Positions 52,676 through 63,709 of a stretch of DNA of 64,000 bases are shown here, piece by piece. The notes beneath the pieces were generated by a model. That model was given only the letters and a program-made list of their open reading frames with translations. It ran no database searches and had not been told where the DNA came from. This stretch comes from Tetraselmis striata (taxonomy: Eukaryota > Chlorophyta > Chlorodendrophyceae > Chlorodendrales > Chlorodendraceae). The number at the start of each line of letters is the position of its first letter. The first letter of the stretch is position 1. Location of the stretch: NCBI GenBank assembly GCA_006384855.1, contig VCJN01001874.1, forward strand, positions 1 through 64,000. Reading direction: 5' to 3'. Both the position numbers and the translations under genes were made by a program.

Positions 52676-55600
52676 CTCCTGCGGTGCTGAGGTAGTTGCT
52701 CCAGCTGGGCTGGCGTGGGAGGTAGCCGGTCGAGCCGGCAAACTCCTTGGCCTCCGCCTGCAAGCCGCTCCCCTGCCCCAGCGTCTCGCCCCAGAAGATG
52801 TCGAAGTTGTGGTTGTCGTACAGCAGGCCGCGCGAGGCGTGAAGGTGCGCGTCGTTGCCGAGCTCCCACACCGGCGGCTTGCCCAGCTGCGGCACAAAGC
52901 GCCCCAGGAAGAGGTTCATCGCGTCCTGCTTCTCAGGGTCGGTGTTGATGTTGGAGTAGATGCGCCGCAGCGACGTCACCACATCCTCGCCCTGCGCCGA
53001 GCCAGCAACGCGCGCGGGCGAGGTGTCAAGACAGGCTTCATGGCTAGGAGCTGCTCTGCCCACCGCCCATGTTCCTCCCCACAATCGCTGGATATCAACC
53101 TTGGACTGCAGAAGAGCATACGGTATCTTGAAAGCTATGCTACATGAGACTAGATGAGGGCTAGCTGTGATGCTGCAACCATTCCTTCAGATGCGAGACA
53201 TTTCATGGAGAAGGAAGCAGCTGGAAGAAGCTGCAGAGAAAATTGGGGGGGGGGGGGGGGGGGGGGGGGGCCCGCACAAACCTGAGTGCGAGCGCCCCAC
53301 TCTCCGCGCTGGTGCTTGAAGAACTTGGTGTGCGCATCGCTGCCGCCGTACTGCTGCGCCAGGCAGTTGCCCATCGCTTCGTACCTGCAGCAGCGTTCCC
53401 TCGCCGCAGTCAGTCAGGCCCCGCGGCCTCTGGCGCCCACCACCAAGCCAGGGCCTGCTGGCGGTACCGCCGCTCAGGACTGGGCCACGCTGCGGTTTGC
53501 AGCTCCTTGTGAGTTGACGGAGGAGATAGTGTTCAGCACCCCCCAACACTGGAGCAAACCACACAGTAACGCAACAGAAGACAGGACTTGGGGAAGCAGA
53601 GAGGGTGGTGTGGTGGGGGGGGGGGGGGGGGGGGGGGAGCTGCACATGTGGCCCAGCTCCACACTCATGCTGGAGGCGACGTCAACCTCGGCGACCGCGG
53701 TGAGACCCAGGGCCTTGAGCTGCTGCCCCATCGCCAGAAGGCCCAGGGCAAACTGCGCCACGTTGGTGCGGTCCAGGCAGTCGATGCAGTTGGTGCGCAG
53801 CACGCCTATCTGCGGCGGCCCATCACACATCGGACGGTCAGGAGGAGAGCGGTTGGAGGCAGGGGCAACCAGGGCCGGGAAAGTAGAGCCGGGGCAGCCC
53901 ACCTGCTCTGTGATTTCTGGGCTCGCGTCCTGGTCCAGCTGCAGCATGCTGCTCTCAATGGCGCTATCGCTGAACAGCATGGTGGCCTCCAGGGGGTCGT
54001 CCGAGCGGCTGTCGCTGTCACTGTCCAGGTTCTCCTCGCCCTCGTGCTCCCCTTCCTCCGTGGCACTCAGGTGGCGGCGGTGCAGCGGGGGCCGGCCGCG
54101 CCCGGCGCACCCCGGGAGGCTCTGGGAGCGGTAGGAGAAGATGCCGGTGGTGTCCATGGCGCGGCACACCACGCCAGCGAGGCTGCTGATGATCTCCGTG
54201 TGGCTGGCGCGGCTCATGCTGCGCGCCAGCTGGCGAAAGTCAAAGGGCATGTACATTATCTGCTCATCCTGTGGGCGGGGCCAGCAGCAGTGCGGACCAA
54301 GAGCGCCGCTTGTCAGAAGTCGATCACACTGTGATGTTATCTGCTGATGCCCCCCCCCCCCCCCTGCACGTCCTCACAACTGCCTGGGTACAACCACGCC
54401 TGCGATAGGCCGCTGCCCAGCTGCCTAACCCTGGCCGCCACTCGCAGCCAGGACCTCCCTGGCAATTCAAGAGGATAGATGGGGGGAGGTGGGGAGCATT
54501 GGGGGCGTCTGGCGCGCAGGTCTCCGGCACACCTCGGGCAGGTGAGTATTGAGGTACTTCACGGCCGCGGCAAACTCCTTGCCGAGGATGCTCTCGCGCT
54601 CCATCTGCCGCCAGCCGGTGCCCGCCGCGTCAGAATCTCATGCATCGCAAGGACAATGGGGGAGGTTGCAGCAGGGCGCAGGAAGGGAAGGGGGGGAGAG
54701 GGGGGGTGAAACAGCTCACCCGCTCTGTCCGCTTGACGAGATTCAGCACCACAGTGGGGCAGCCGTATCGGAACGCCAAGTCCTGGGAGGTGCGGGAGCG
54801 AAAAAGGGGGCGTGCGAGGCGCATCCCAGATCGGTGGTTGCACAGACTCACAAGCCCGGGAGCAGCGCCTCTGCCCCCAGGGGACACACAGCCCATTCCC
54901 TGGCTACAGCGCAGCAGACCCGCCCCCTCCCTTCCCCCGGCTGGAAACGCGAAGCCCTACGCTAATTCTAACCTCATCCCAGATTGTCACTATCATCCCG
55001 TTGCAAAGCCCCCCTGAATTGCTCCCGTTGCTTGGCAACGCTGGCGCTACAGCAGGTACATCGTGACCCCAGGCAGTGCATGTCGCCACGCATTACCTTG
55101 AAGTGCAGCCGGGTGGCGTTGAAGAGGGGGTCAAAGTGCTGCAGCGTGATGTCCGGCTTGGGGTTGGTCAGCGTCACCTCGTCCTGGCTCCAGAAGATGG
55201 GGATCGAGCCGCGCACCTGCACCACCGACGCCAGCTTCTGCGCGCCGCCGCGCCACTCCCCGCTGGCGTCCACCACCTGCTCCGTCTCTACGTCATTGGC
55301 CACGTACCCCTGTGCATTGCGATACAGCGCTCAGCGCCGCCCTGGCCCCCACAATGTCTCCGCCCATGCCATCGGCTGACACACCCACGCACCCAACAAC
55401 TCCATCTGCACACAACTTCCTGCGTGCCTCTTCCGTCAGACCTAGGACAGCGTGGCACGGCGGCAGCAGGACCCTCTCGGGACCATGCCCTCGGGTGAGC
55501 AAGCAAGGAACGTAAGACTTAACTGAGGGGGGCAGGCCATGCGGCAGTGAAGCGGCGCACCTGCTTGTTGACGCCGCGCTTGCGGTATCGAGTGCCCGCA

Positions 55601-56830
55601 AAGTGGCGAGAGCGGCGCGCGATGAGTGTGACGCGCAGCACGCGGCCGTACACGCTGAGGCAGCGCTGCTGGCAGAAGCCGTGCACCAGCGGCAGCACCC
55701 AGTCCCCGCCGCTGCGGCCCGCTGCGGCGCGCAGCTCCTTGGTGAGGTACGTGTTCCACACAAACATGGAGGCGAAGGGGTCATCGCCGCCGTCCGGGCC
55801 GCCACCGGTGCCCTCCCAGCGCGATGGCACCAGGTTGGCCTGCAGCGTCTGGTGCAGCCGATAGCTGTAGCTGAAGAAAAACTCCTTGTTCTCCAGCACT
55901 GCATAGCCCATGAGGGAGGAATTGAAAACATAGCAGGCTGGGCAGGATACCGCAGGGTGAGGGTGGGGGAGGGGAATTGGACTGGAAACGGCACAGCGGC
56001 GCAACTATGGAGGCATGATTCTCCAGGGTTACTGTTGGCCGCGAGGAAGGGAAGTGGGGCGGGGGGGGGGGGGGGGGGGGGGGGGGGGAGATATGCCTTG
56101 CATCAGGAGTTTCTGGTAGCGCTGCTCGTGCGCCCTGTCCGAGCGAGGCAGGCTGCCCAGCGCATCAGCCGTCATGATGGGCTGCAGCCGCACCTCCTCC
56201 ATGCCGTACACGGGCTGGTTGCAGATGCTGCCCACATATCTGCATGCATTATTCCCCACACGAGGCGTAGTTAGGCTACCACGTCCTTGTATACACTTTC
56301 TGCTGCCTCAGCAGCCATACCCCTGCTAGATCGTACACGTCAGTCCTCTCAATCGCTCGGCCGTGACTCCCAAGGCACCCCCTACAAGGTGACGTGGGTC
56401 CTTGCAGCTGCTCAAGGGAGGCGAACAGTGCGAAACAGGGCGCAGGGCGGGGTCCTCCCTGCCCCAGCCTGCTGCCTTGTTCTCGCCGGCCAGGCGCGCA
56501 CCTGCGCTCCGTTATGAGCAGCAGGTAGTAGCCCTCCAAAAAGCGCACGCATCCAGCGACGCCGTGCGCGGTGCACAGCAGCTTGAGACCGCCCACGTTG
56601 CGGTTGCCGTCGTCAATCTCTTGCAGTAAACGGCTGCACTCGCGCTCGCCGTACACCGAACAGTCCTCCGACACCTCCAGCCCGGGGCCGCGACTGAACT
56701 TGAGTAGCCGCCACGCGGTCCGGCTCTCGTTTCGACCCACCAAGTATAGCCGGCTGCGGGTCGCATAGAGGTGGAACGCCACCAGTGCCTCCCCGGCGCC
56801 GTCTGGCTGCGCCATGTTTCCTGCCTCCAT
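52676..56830 (-). CDS. SAC-domain phosphoinositide phosphatase, FIG4-like, 10 exons
   Basis: Membrane-associated enzyme family that removes phosphate from phosphoinositides; FIG4-type members act on PI(3,5)P2 at endosome/vacuole membranes. Exons (minus strand): 56830-56502, 56239-56097, 55898-55561, 55309-55097, 54782-54720, 54604-54533, 54268-53903, 53809-53646, 53384-53282, 52991-52676. All junctions are in phase, giving 702 residues so far. The N-terminus has [20 protein letters not shown] and [20 protein letters not shown]. The core includes [20 protein letters not shown], then NDVETEQVV. Catalytic loop [12 protein letters not shown] gives C516-x5-R522. After it come [17 protein letters not shown] and the [18 protein letters not shown] region ending VWELG, which suit FIG4 better than Sac1p. 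Start ATG 56830; a second Met is five codons in. An acidic insert ([20 protein letters not shown]) lies before the catalytic loop. Intron 2 appears to use a GC donor. C-terminus unresolved. Confidence 0.9.
53245..53270 (+). repeat. 26-nt poly-G tract behind a minus-strand donor
   Basis: Poly-C on the coding strand starts 11 bases after the SAC exon 9 donor (GTTTGTGCGGG). Confidence 0.9.
53615..53637 (+). repeat. 23-nt poly-G tract behind a minus-strand donor
   Basis: Poly-C on the coding strand starts eight bases after the SAC exon 8 donor (GTGCAGCT). Confidence 0.9.
56061..56088 (+). repeat. 28-nt poly-G tract behind a minus-strand donor
   Basis: Poly-C on the coding strand starts eight bases after the SAC exon 2 donor (GCATATCT). 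Confidence 0.9.
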
Positions 56831-57163
56831 CGAGCCAGTCGAGCAGCCTGGACAGGTGGCCGCAAATCAAACAAACCGGCGCGGTCAGACGGCTGCAGAT
56901 GAGAGGTTGACAATTGCCGTCGTCGTCGCGCCCATCGTCATCGCCGTCTCGGCGCGCACCACCGGCGTCGTGCACCGGCCGCTGAGAAATCGCCCTGTAT
57001 ATCTGAAGTCCGCGGAGCAGGCAGCAGGCGATCGTTATTTTTAACGATGATGGGAACGATAAAATTCGTTACACGGGGAAAAGTCGGGTACCAGTCCCAG
57101 TATCCCTCGTTCGTATGAGTTCCCTGGCCGATACCACCATCAGACCCGGGAACTTATGCTGAC
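56831..57163. other. SAC gene 5' flank
   Basis: Presumed promoter and 5' UTR of the minus-strand SAC gene. GC-rich near the gene, with CGTCGTCGCGC-type stretches. No TATA-like element could be assigned. Confidence 0.35.
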
Positions 57164-57240
57164 TCGGGCGCTCAGTGGTAGAGCGAGTGACTACGAGTAT
57201 GTAAGTCGGCGGCTCGAGACCGGCCGGGCCGTGAGAGCTT
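57164..57240 (+). tRNA. tRNA-like sequence 1 (possible SINE head)
   Basis: Perfect D-arm/A-box GCTCAGTGGTAGAGC and a B-box-like GGCTCGAGACC with four of five T-stem pairs. The anticodon arm is abnormal (GACTACGAGTATGTAAGTC), and the acceptor stem is poor. It looks tRNA-derived, not a standard gene. Confidence 0.35.
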
Positions 57241-57442
57241 AGTCGTCACTGCATATTCGTACCGGTACTGTCTCATCTCGTAACAAAGACGCAGTGATTC
57301 AGTACCGGGGTACGTCACGAATCGAATGAGGACCTGAAAAATGGGCCAACGTGCGGATAGGCGGGCTGGTCCCAGCTCGCCTAGGCCGTCTGTCCGGATT
57401 ACGAGTACCTGTACCCGTAATACCGGCAAAACCTTTAACAAG

Positions 57443-57520
57443 GTACATCCCTTGTCCGCTCGGTAGAGCGGTCGTCTCGTGTGCGAGAGGTACCGGGTTC
57501 GATTCCTGGCCGATGTATTT
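57443..57520 (+). tRNA. tRNA-like sequence 2
   Basis: T-arm CCGGG-TTCGATT-CCTGG pairs fully. The D-arm CCGC...GCGG and an outer pairing TACATC/GATGTA are present. The anticodon stem TCTC/GAGA closes only a six-base loop (GTGTGC), and five bases instead of two separate acceptor and D stems. Most likely a degenerate tRNA or tRNA-derived repeat; anticodon not assigned. Confidence 0.4.
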
Positions 57521-58266
57521 CGGCAATATCGGCCCGGCGTGTCCCGGGTTTACTCGGTTGATGCATTAGCCCTTCGGGGTTCGAATGAGGCAATGGTCTG
57601 TGGGCTATGCCAGACCTACGACTGCAGTTGGCGCACGAGGTCAAGTGCTGGGGCGGCTTCGGCCGATGTCCCGGGGCGAACTTTACTTTACTTTTACCAG
57701 TCCCAGTAGATGACATTATTTACCAGTATATGTCACGCGGTGGCGAAGTTGCTCTTGCAAAAAAATATAGCGACTAAGGAGTAATCCTTACGATACCTGC
57801 TGAAGTAGTACAACCCGCACCGTCCCGTACTTCGGGTGCCGAGCATAGTTGCCGACGCGCCTAAATAAAGAACAGACGACACGGTTAAGGACTTTAGGCG
57901 GTTGGTTACCACACTTAAACTTCGAGGTATATTCGTTTTTATATCGTATTCAAGCGAACTAGTAAAAGCGACCACTTCCTTTTGGCGCGGTTTCTTGTTG
58001 CCGCGTCGGCACCCGTTGTCTTTATTCCGCAACCATGCATATAAAAAATTACATGAGCTAGCAGCAGAAGGCGATATCAGGGAATCACCAAAAAAAAGGA
58101 CAATCAGAAAGGTCCTCCATGCATATAATTACATGAGCTAGCAGCAGAAGGCGATATCGGAAAATGCATATCATAGCTATAAATATCACCGCGCGCAATT
58201 AGCGGCTGTTCGCGCGCAATAAGCCCATGTTCGAAAAGCGGAGAAAGGAGAAATACCGGTGGCGGT
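57521..58266. other. No gene; short tandem repeat
   Basis: 58050-58160 has two copies of ACATGAGCTAGCAGCAGAAG plus GCGATATC, about 69 bp apart. The same unit with the following CACCAAAAAAA and AGGTCCTC occurs at 16068-16130, and a decayed piece at 33495-33530. Confidence 0.55.
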
Positions 58267-58626
58267 CTAGCCCGGAGTAGTATGAGTATTATGCTTGTGT
58301 AGCCATTGCACTGCATGTATGTGCATGCACTTGAGGAGGGCGGTGACCTCCGCTAGCCTTTGTTCCGAATGGATCGAACGGCATGGACGCATGAGCTGCG
58401 TCAGACCCTTGACTGTACACTTGTGCGGGGTGCTAGTGCGGTTCATCATGAGGGGGATGGTGTTCACCTTGCATCGTCCCATCCATTGTGCGCGCACGGC
58501 ATGCGCGAGCGGTTCATATGACGTGAATATTCTGTCGTGCAGCACTGCCTCCACATTGTGGTCGGTGCAAAACTTTTGCTCCGCAATTTGAACAATCCCG
58601 GCCCCGGCGAACTCCGAGTCCTCCAT
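58267..58626 (-). CDS. Hypothetical 119-residue ORF
   Basis: ATG to stop. Reads MEDSEFAGAGIVQIAEQKFC, then HNVEAVLHDRIFTSYEPLAH, AVRAQWMGRCKVNTIPLMMN, and LAEVTALLKCMHIHAVQWL. Balanced composition without low complexity, which is unusual for chance frames here. A same-strand open frame without an ATG lies just upstream (58982-58656; LATYFKNKLIKAFS, TEGEDDGNLIWVPVHILDYV) and may belong to the same gene. Both sit just outside the long inverted repeat starting at 58968. No family recognised; a transposon origin is likely in this context. Confidence 0.4.
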   Translation of the reverse strand: MEDSEFAGAGIVQIAEQKFCTDHNVEAVLHDRIFTSYEPLAHAVRAQWMGRCKVNTIPLMMNRTSTPHKCTVKGLTQLMRPCRSIHSEQRLAEVTALLKCMHIHAVQWLHKHNTHTTPG

Positions 58627-58967
58627 GGATTAGCCTCTAACCGGGTTGACGGCGATCAGATAGTCAAGCAGTGTTGGGGTTGTTTGGAGCGAAGGAGGAC
58701 GTAGTCTAGTATGTGGACCGGGACCCATATGAGGTTGCCGTCGTCCTCGCCTTCCGTGTCACCAACTTTGGCCGTGGAGCCGAGGTTCGGTGGCGGGAGC
58801 CCGACGTCCACTGGCGGGTCGGAAATCACGAGAAGCTCCTCGATGATAAGAGACGACGTGGCCGAAAAGGCTTTAATAAGTTTGTTCTTAAAATATGTTG
58901 CAAGCGTTTGACATCTACCGTTGTTCGCCGTCTCTGTGTCTCTAAGCACGATCGGCGAATGCGACAG

Positions 58968-59607
58968 GTAGCGGCCCACCAAGAGCGGAGGATCTCGGGT
59001 GCGACAGGTTTGGCGGCACCACCCCCATGTCCCCGTGGTGGGCGCTGGTAATCCCTACGACCCGAGCCCGGCTAGGTGCGGCAGGGGGCTGAGCGGGGTG
59101 GCCGGTTGTGGCGGGTCCTTGGATCCTGCGACGGGAGAAAAAGAGCCCTACGGGGGGCGTTTTGAATAATACTTGTAGTCGTGGTAGCGCCTGCTGGCGC
59201 CGCCGGGCAGCAGTCCTGTACGGGGGGCTGCTAAATATAATTCATGTACGATCTCGGCCTTGCGTCGGCCGCCCCAAGACCCGCCTACGGGTGGGGAAGG
59301 GGTATGTACAACTCGGACGGGGGCAGCCTACTCGCGAGGGCAGTTCGAAATAAAACCGTGCTCTCGTACCTCGGTACAACCTGCGATCGACCTACAAAAA
59401 GATATCGCGTACTCCCCCCCCCCCCCCCTCCCCCCCCCCCCCCCCCCGTTATATATGTTCCACCTTTGAATTACTCGAATCCCGGCTTAGAACAACGGAG
59501 TGTTCGGCGGCTCCATGCGGCCGACACTTTCGCAACAACACCGGGGAAACCCTCAGCCATCCCGTGAGAATGGGCGAGGGCGGCGAGCGCGAGGAGACGG
59601 GAGCCCG
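58968..59607 (+). repeat. Left arm of the 4.7-kb inverted repeat
   Basis: About 640 bp. Contains C runs of 15 and 18 split by one T at 59414-59447. Confidence 0.65.
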
Positions 59608-62600
59608 TATTGCCATCGAGTACACGGCCCATGCACGCGTGCTCATTCTGAGATTTTTGGTGGGTGAATATGTAGCCATATAGGTACAATATGCCAATAA
59701 GGCGGAGGTAGTGTGAGCAGTTTGAACCCAACAAGCAGCATGCGCGAAATGATATGCATTCATGTTATTATTGTTATTGTAGTGTGCGATGGTATTCATA
59801 TTGCGCTCCGCTCCTTCTCGTGTTGCGTGGCCTTCACGTGGCCGCCTATCTATATATTGGGCTGTGCAAAATATGTAATGCAAGCATTCATACTACGTCG
59901 TGTGGTGTGCAATAATCATGTAATGCACGAATAGAATGACGATTATATCATTGGTTCCAATGTTCAAGATGAGCGTTATACTGTAACAACATGAATGATG
60001 ATGCATTCGTGTTGTTTTGTTATTGTAGCGTGCAATAATATTCATATTGCGCTCCGCTCCTTGTAGTGTTGCGTGGCCTTCATATGGCACATCTATCTAA
60101 ATTGGGCTATGCAACATATGTAAGTGCAAGTATTCAGACTACGTCGTGTGGTACGCAATGACCATGTAATGCACGAATAGAACGATGGATCCATTATTCG
60201 TTTCAAGGTTCAAGATAAGCGTTTCATGTTCTCCATATTTCTATATAATGTGCCACTATAGCGGAAAGTAGCAATGTAGGAAGTTCTTTCGATTCCACAT
60301 CCATGTGTTGCAATACGTGTATATCACACGCGCCGTAGTGGACTAAGCAGCACGGGAGTATTGGCTGCCCCTCGCTGCCGCCCCGACGAAACCAATGGAT
60401 ATCAGGTCTAACCGCCGCATGCATGTTGTATAGAACATTCTGCCCATGACCGCCCATCAAGGGGTAAAGCTAATTTGGTGTGTAAATTGCCCCTAGCATG
60501 GTGTTGCACAGTACGGCACCCCTAGCGGCGTGGATAATAATCCGCCATTTACCGATCCGTACGACGTCACGTACCCGTACAACTTTCCAAGAACGAGCAG
60601 CCCCTCATCCCCAACAAGCCACACACCACCGCCTCTGTGGCGCCAAGCGGGGGCCACAAAGGCATCACATACCTCATTATACTCTATGGGTGGGCTGTTG
60701 TCGAGGGAGGCTGCCGGTGGTGGCCTATCGGCTCGGCGCCTTGGCGGGAGGTTGCGCAACCGCGATGATATAGCACTAGGAACCGCTATAAATAGCCACA
60801 CCGACCCACCATGGCCTCGCAGAATCCCACTGGACTGCGTCGACACCGCACCAAGACTAGTGTATGACTGCCCCATGCCCGTCTTACCTCCTCTCGGACC
60901 CTCATGCTTGAGCCGTGAGCGGTGGCCGAGCTTTGGCTCAACCGCGCGCGCGGGCGGTTGAGTCAAGGCTGGTCAAACGTTGTTTCTTGAGCGTAGTAGC
61001 GACTAGCAATTCAGTTATGCAAACTCCATCGCCGTCGCAGCCTCAAATCTTGCTGTGTGTGGCTCTACAAGAAGCCATTTCACAGGACTACAACGTGCTC
61101 GGTGCTGATTTATTTTGAGCTAAGGCTTTATGTTGTCGAGGGGATGGGCGCTGAAGATAGGTGTGCCGAAAAGCGGGAATTCACGATGCATGTAGCCGCG
61201 TCCACCGGCAGGCTACCCGAACCCAAAGCAGACGGCCAAGCAATCCCCACCGTACCTAGTTAGGGGTATTAGGTGCCCATATGTAGACTCTCCTTGGCTA
61301 CCATGGACCCAAGACCGAGCAAAGCCAGATTTCCGGTCGGGGGGGCGGGGGGGGGGGGGCGATGTGTGTCGCGCCTGGTACACGATTCCGTTTGGATCTA
61401 CATGGGCCCTTAGCGAAGTAAGCCAAAGCCTCTACATAGACCTAGGACCAAGTGCTATTTGTGCCGTGGAGACTTTCGACAAGGCTGCTTGCACCCTCGA
61501 CTCGGCGAGATGGCCATCACCGTAGCGCTCTCGCCGAGGTGTTGGTGGGGCACGGGGGGGGGGGGGGGGGGGGGGGTAAAGCGCGAGGAGAGCGGGGCTA
61601 TCGCGACCGATCGCACCCAAGCAAGTGAAAGTTTTTTTGACCAGGGGGACATTTGTATATCTCATGGGTCCCGTATACATAAAATTCATCTACTACAGGT
61701 ACGGAGCGTGTCCGGTATAGCATAATTTCGCTATTTGACGATAACGTGCCATCTTGGAGGTGCGGTGCACTGATACATCCCCACTACGAAAAATGTCATA
61801 GCACTTGCGAGCAAAAGCACGCTTGAAACAATAATCAAACAATGGCGGCCTTGTTGCTTTGATGGGCCCATCGCATCAGCAATTCAGCACGCGCCACCAC
61901 TTTGCGTAAGAAAGCTTTACGGAATATCAAGCGGAAAGGGGGGTAACTTTGTGCCTTTAACATTTAGATTTAAATTGATTACAACGTGCTAGCATGCTGC
62001 TCTCCGCATCTCAAATTGAAATTGGAATTGAATTACAACTTCTTGTCCGCTGCTCTCCGCCGTCCGGACCGTGTCGCTCTAATGGCCTGCCATCTCTAAC
62101 TATTGTAGGGGCACATATGTGTATTACATATATGGCTACCGGCCATCCTCTTCCGTGTCCATTCCCGCCTCTTTCCGTCGCAACCTTGGGTTGCCCCTCG
62201 TGTCTGCTATCTCTGACTTCGCGGCATCTCCGTGTTCCACGCCCATTTCATTATAGAGCCCCAGGCATCCTATGGGTGTTTAGTCCTCTATGTGCAACTT
62301 CGACCCGTTGCTCGGGTGCCGAGGATGCCGCTCAAACTGAGTTGTTCTTAGGGCATGTCATCTCTAACCATAGAAGGGAACACATTTAGTGTTTTACAAC
62401 TAAAACTTTCAGCCATCCTTTTTCGTTTCCAAACCCCGCCTCCTTCCGTCACGTGATCAGTGACGGTTTTGTTTTCCGGATAACTATTACTGGCAGTCGC
62501 CAAAAGGAGTGATTACCACTAATTTGTAGTATGGGAACTGCTGATACATTAATCGTTCCACCCCCGAAACTAAGAGCTTTCCTGCTCCATCGATAATGCA

Positions 62601-63099
62601 CCGGCGCCGGGCAATTTACGGTCGCCGTGCTGCGTCTTGGCTCCGCCACATGCCGCCATCGCTGAAAACATCATCCCACGCAGGTTGCGGCGCTTATCGC
62701 CCGGCGGGATGTGACGGTCCGCCGGCCCCGGCCGCGGTTCGCCGCTGCTGCCGCCATCTCGCCCGCCTGAGCTCTTGCGTAGTAGGATCCCAGAGGGGGG
62801 ACTGGAGGGAGGAAGGCCGGCATCCCCCCCCCCCCCCCGCCCCGTCCGCGTGTCGTTGCTCCGTGGTCGGCAGGCCGGTGAGTCATGGTCGCATGTGCGC
62901 CGCTTGCCGCCGCAGCGCGCCTCGTCGTTGTAGCCACCCGCCCATCACGGTCATACCGGGCTTGCCGCATGCTGACTCCTCCCGGTGCATGCATGACCGC
63001 GACTCCCTCCGGACACTCCGGGTCATGTCTTCTGGCCCTTGAGTCGCCGCCATGCCAGGCCTCTCCTCCTTCGAATGCCCGCCCCGCGCTTTGAAGTGC
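59608..63099. other. Interior of inverted-repeat unit; no gene recognised
   Basis: Includes G runs at 61347-61359 and 61554-61576 and a C run at 62824-62838. Longer frames (60493-60966 minus, 62671-63207 minus) overlap opposite-strand frames and are Arg/Gly/Ala-rich. Confidence 0.45.
59745..60224 (+). repeat. Tandem duplication, unit about 244 bp
   Basis: 59745-59985 and 59989-60224 share TATTCATATTGCGCTCCGCT, TGTTGCGTGGCCTTCA, ACTACGTCGTGTGGT and CATGTAATGCACGAATAGAA in order. Confidence 0.85.
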
Positions 63100-63709
63100 C
63101 GGGCCCCCGTCTCCTCGCGCTCGCCGCCCTTGCCCGTTCTCACGGGACGGCTGAGGGTTTCCTTGATGAATTTGCGAACGGGTCGGCCGCAGGGCGCCGC
63201 CGAGCACTCCGCCGTATTAAGCCGGGATTCGAGTGATTCACTAGTGGCGGGACACATACGAGTCCGAGGTACACCAACTCTTATGCATGTCGGTCGCGGG
63301 TCGTACCGAGGTACGAGAACACGATTTCATTTCGAACAGCCCTCGCGAGTAGGCTGCCCCCGTCCGAGTCGTACAAACCCCTCCCACTTGTAGGCGGATC
63401 TCGAAGAGGCCAACACAAGGCCGAGGTCGTGCATGAATCATTTTCAGCAGCCCTCCGCACACGGCTGCTGCCCGGCGGCGCAAGCAAGCGCTGCCGGGAC
63501 TCTGAGAGTATTATTTGAAAAGCCCCCCATAGGACTCCCCGGTCGTCTCAGGTTTCGAGGATTAGCGGCAACCGGCCACCCCGCTCAGCCCCCTGCCGCA
63601 CCCAACCGGGCACGGGTCTTACGGATTACCAGCGCCCACCATGTGGAGGTGGGGGTGGTGCCGCCAAGCTTGCAGCACCCATGATCCTCTACTCTTAGTG
63701 GGCCGCTGC
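63100..63709 (-). repeat. Right arm of the 4.7-kb inverted repeat
   Basis: About 610 bp. Inverted copy of 58968-59607 without the C tract. Confidence 0.65.

Larger units (their letters stand above)
58968..63709. mobile_element. 4.7-kb unit with inverted repeats over 600 bp
   Basis: 58968-59607 is the inverted copy of 63100-63709. Shared, in reverse, are the outer AGCGGCCCAC and GAGGATC, then GGCGGCACCACCCCCA, GGCGCTGGTAATCC, the GTACGA-CTCGG blocks, and the inner GAGGAGACGGG. The left arm has an extra broken C tract (59414-59447) that is missing from the right arm. The interior of about 3.5 kb shows no recognisable transposase. Probably a non-autonomous long-TIR or foldback element, or an inverted duplication. 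Confidence 0.6.

Noticed and set aside
52349..52897. 182-residue minus-strand ORF
   Set aside because: Shadow frame of SAC exon 10. The family-matching frame is the one used in 52991-52676.
53286..54334. Long + strand ORFs of 248-282 residues
   Set aside because: Antisense shadows of SAC exons 7-9. Composition mirrors the minus-strand coding frame.
62671..63207. 178-residue minus-strand ORF next to the right arm
   Set aside because: Arg/Gly/Ala-rich, reads through a C tract and into the inverted repeat, and overlaps equally open + frames.
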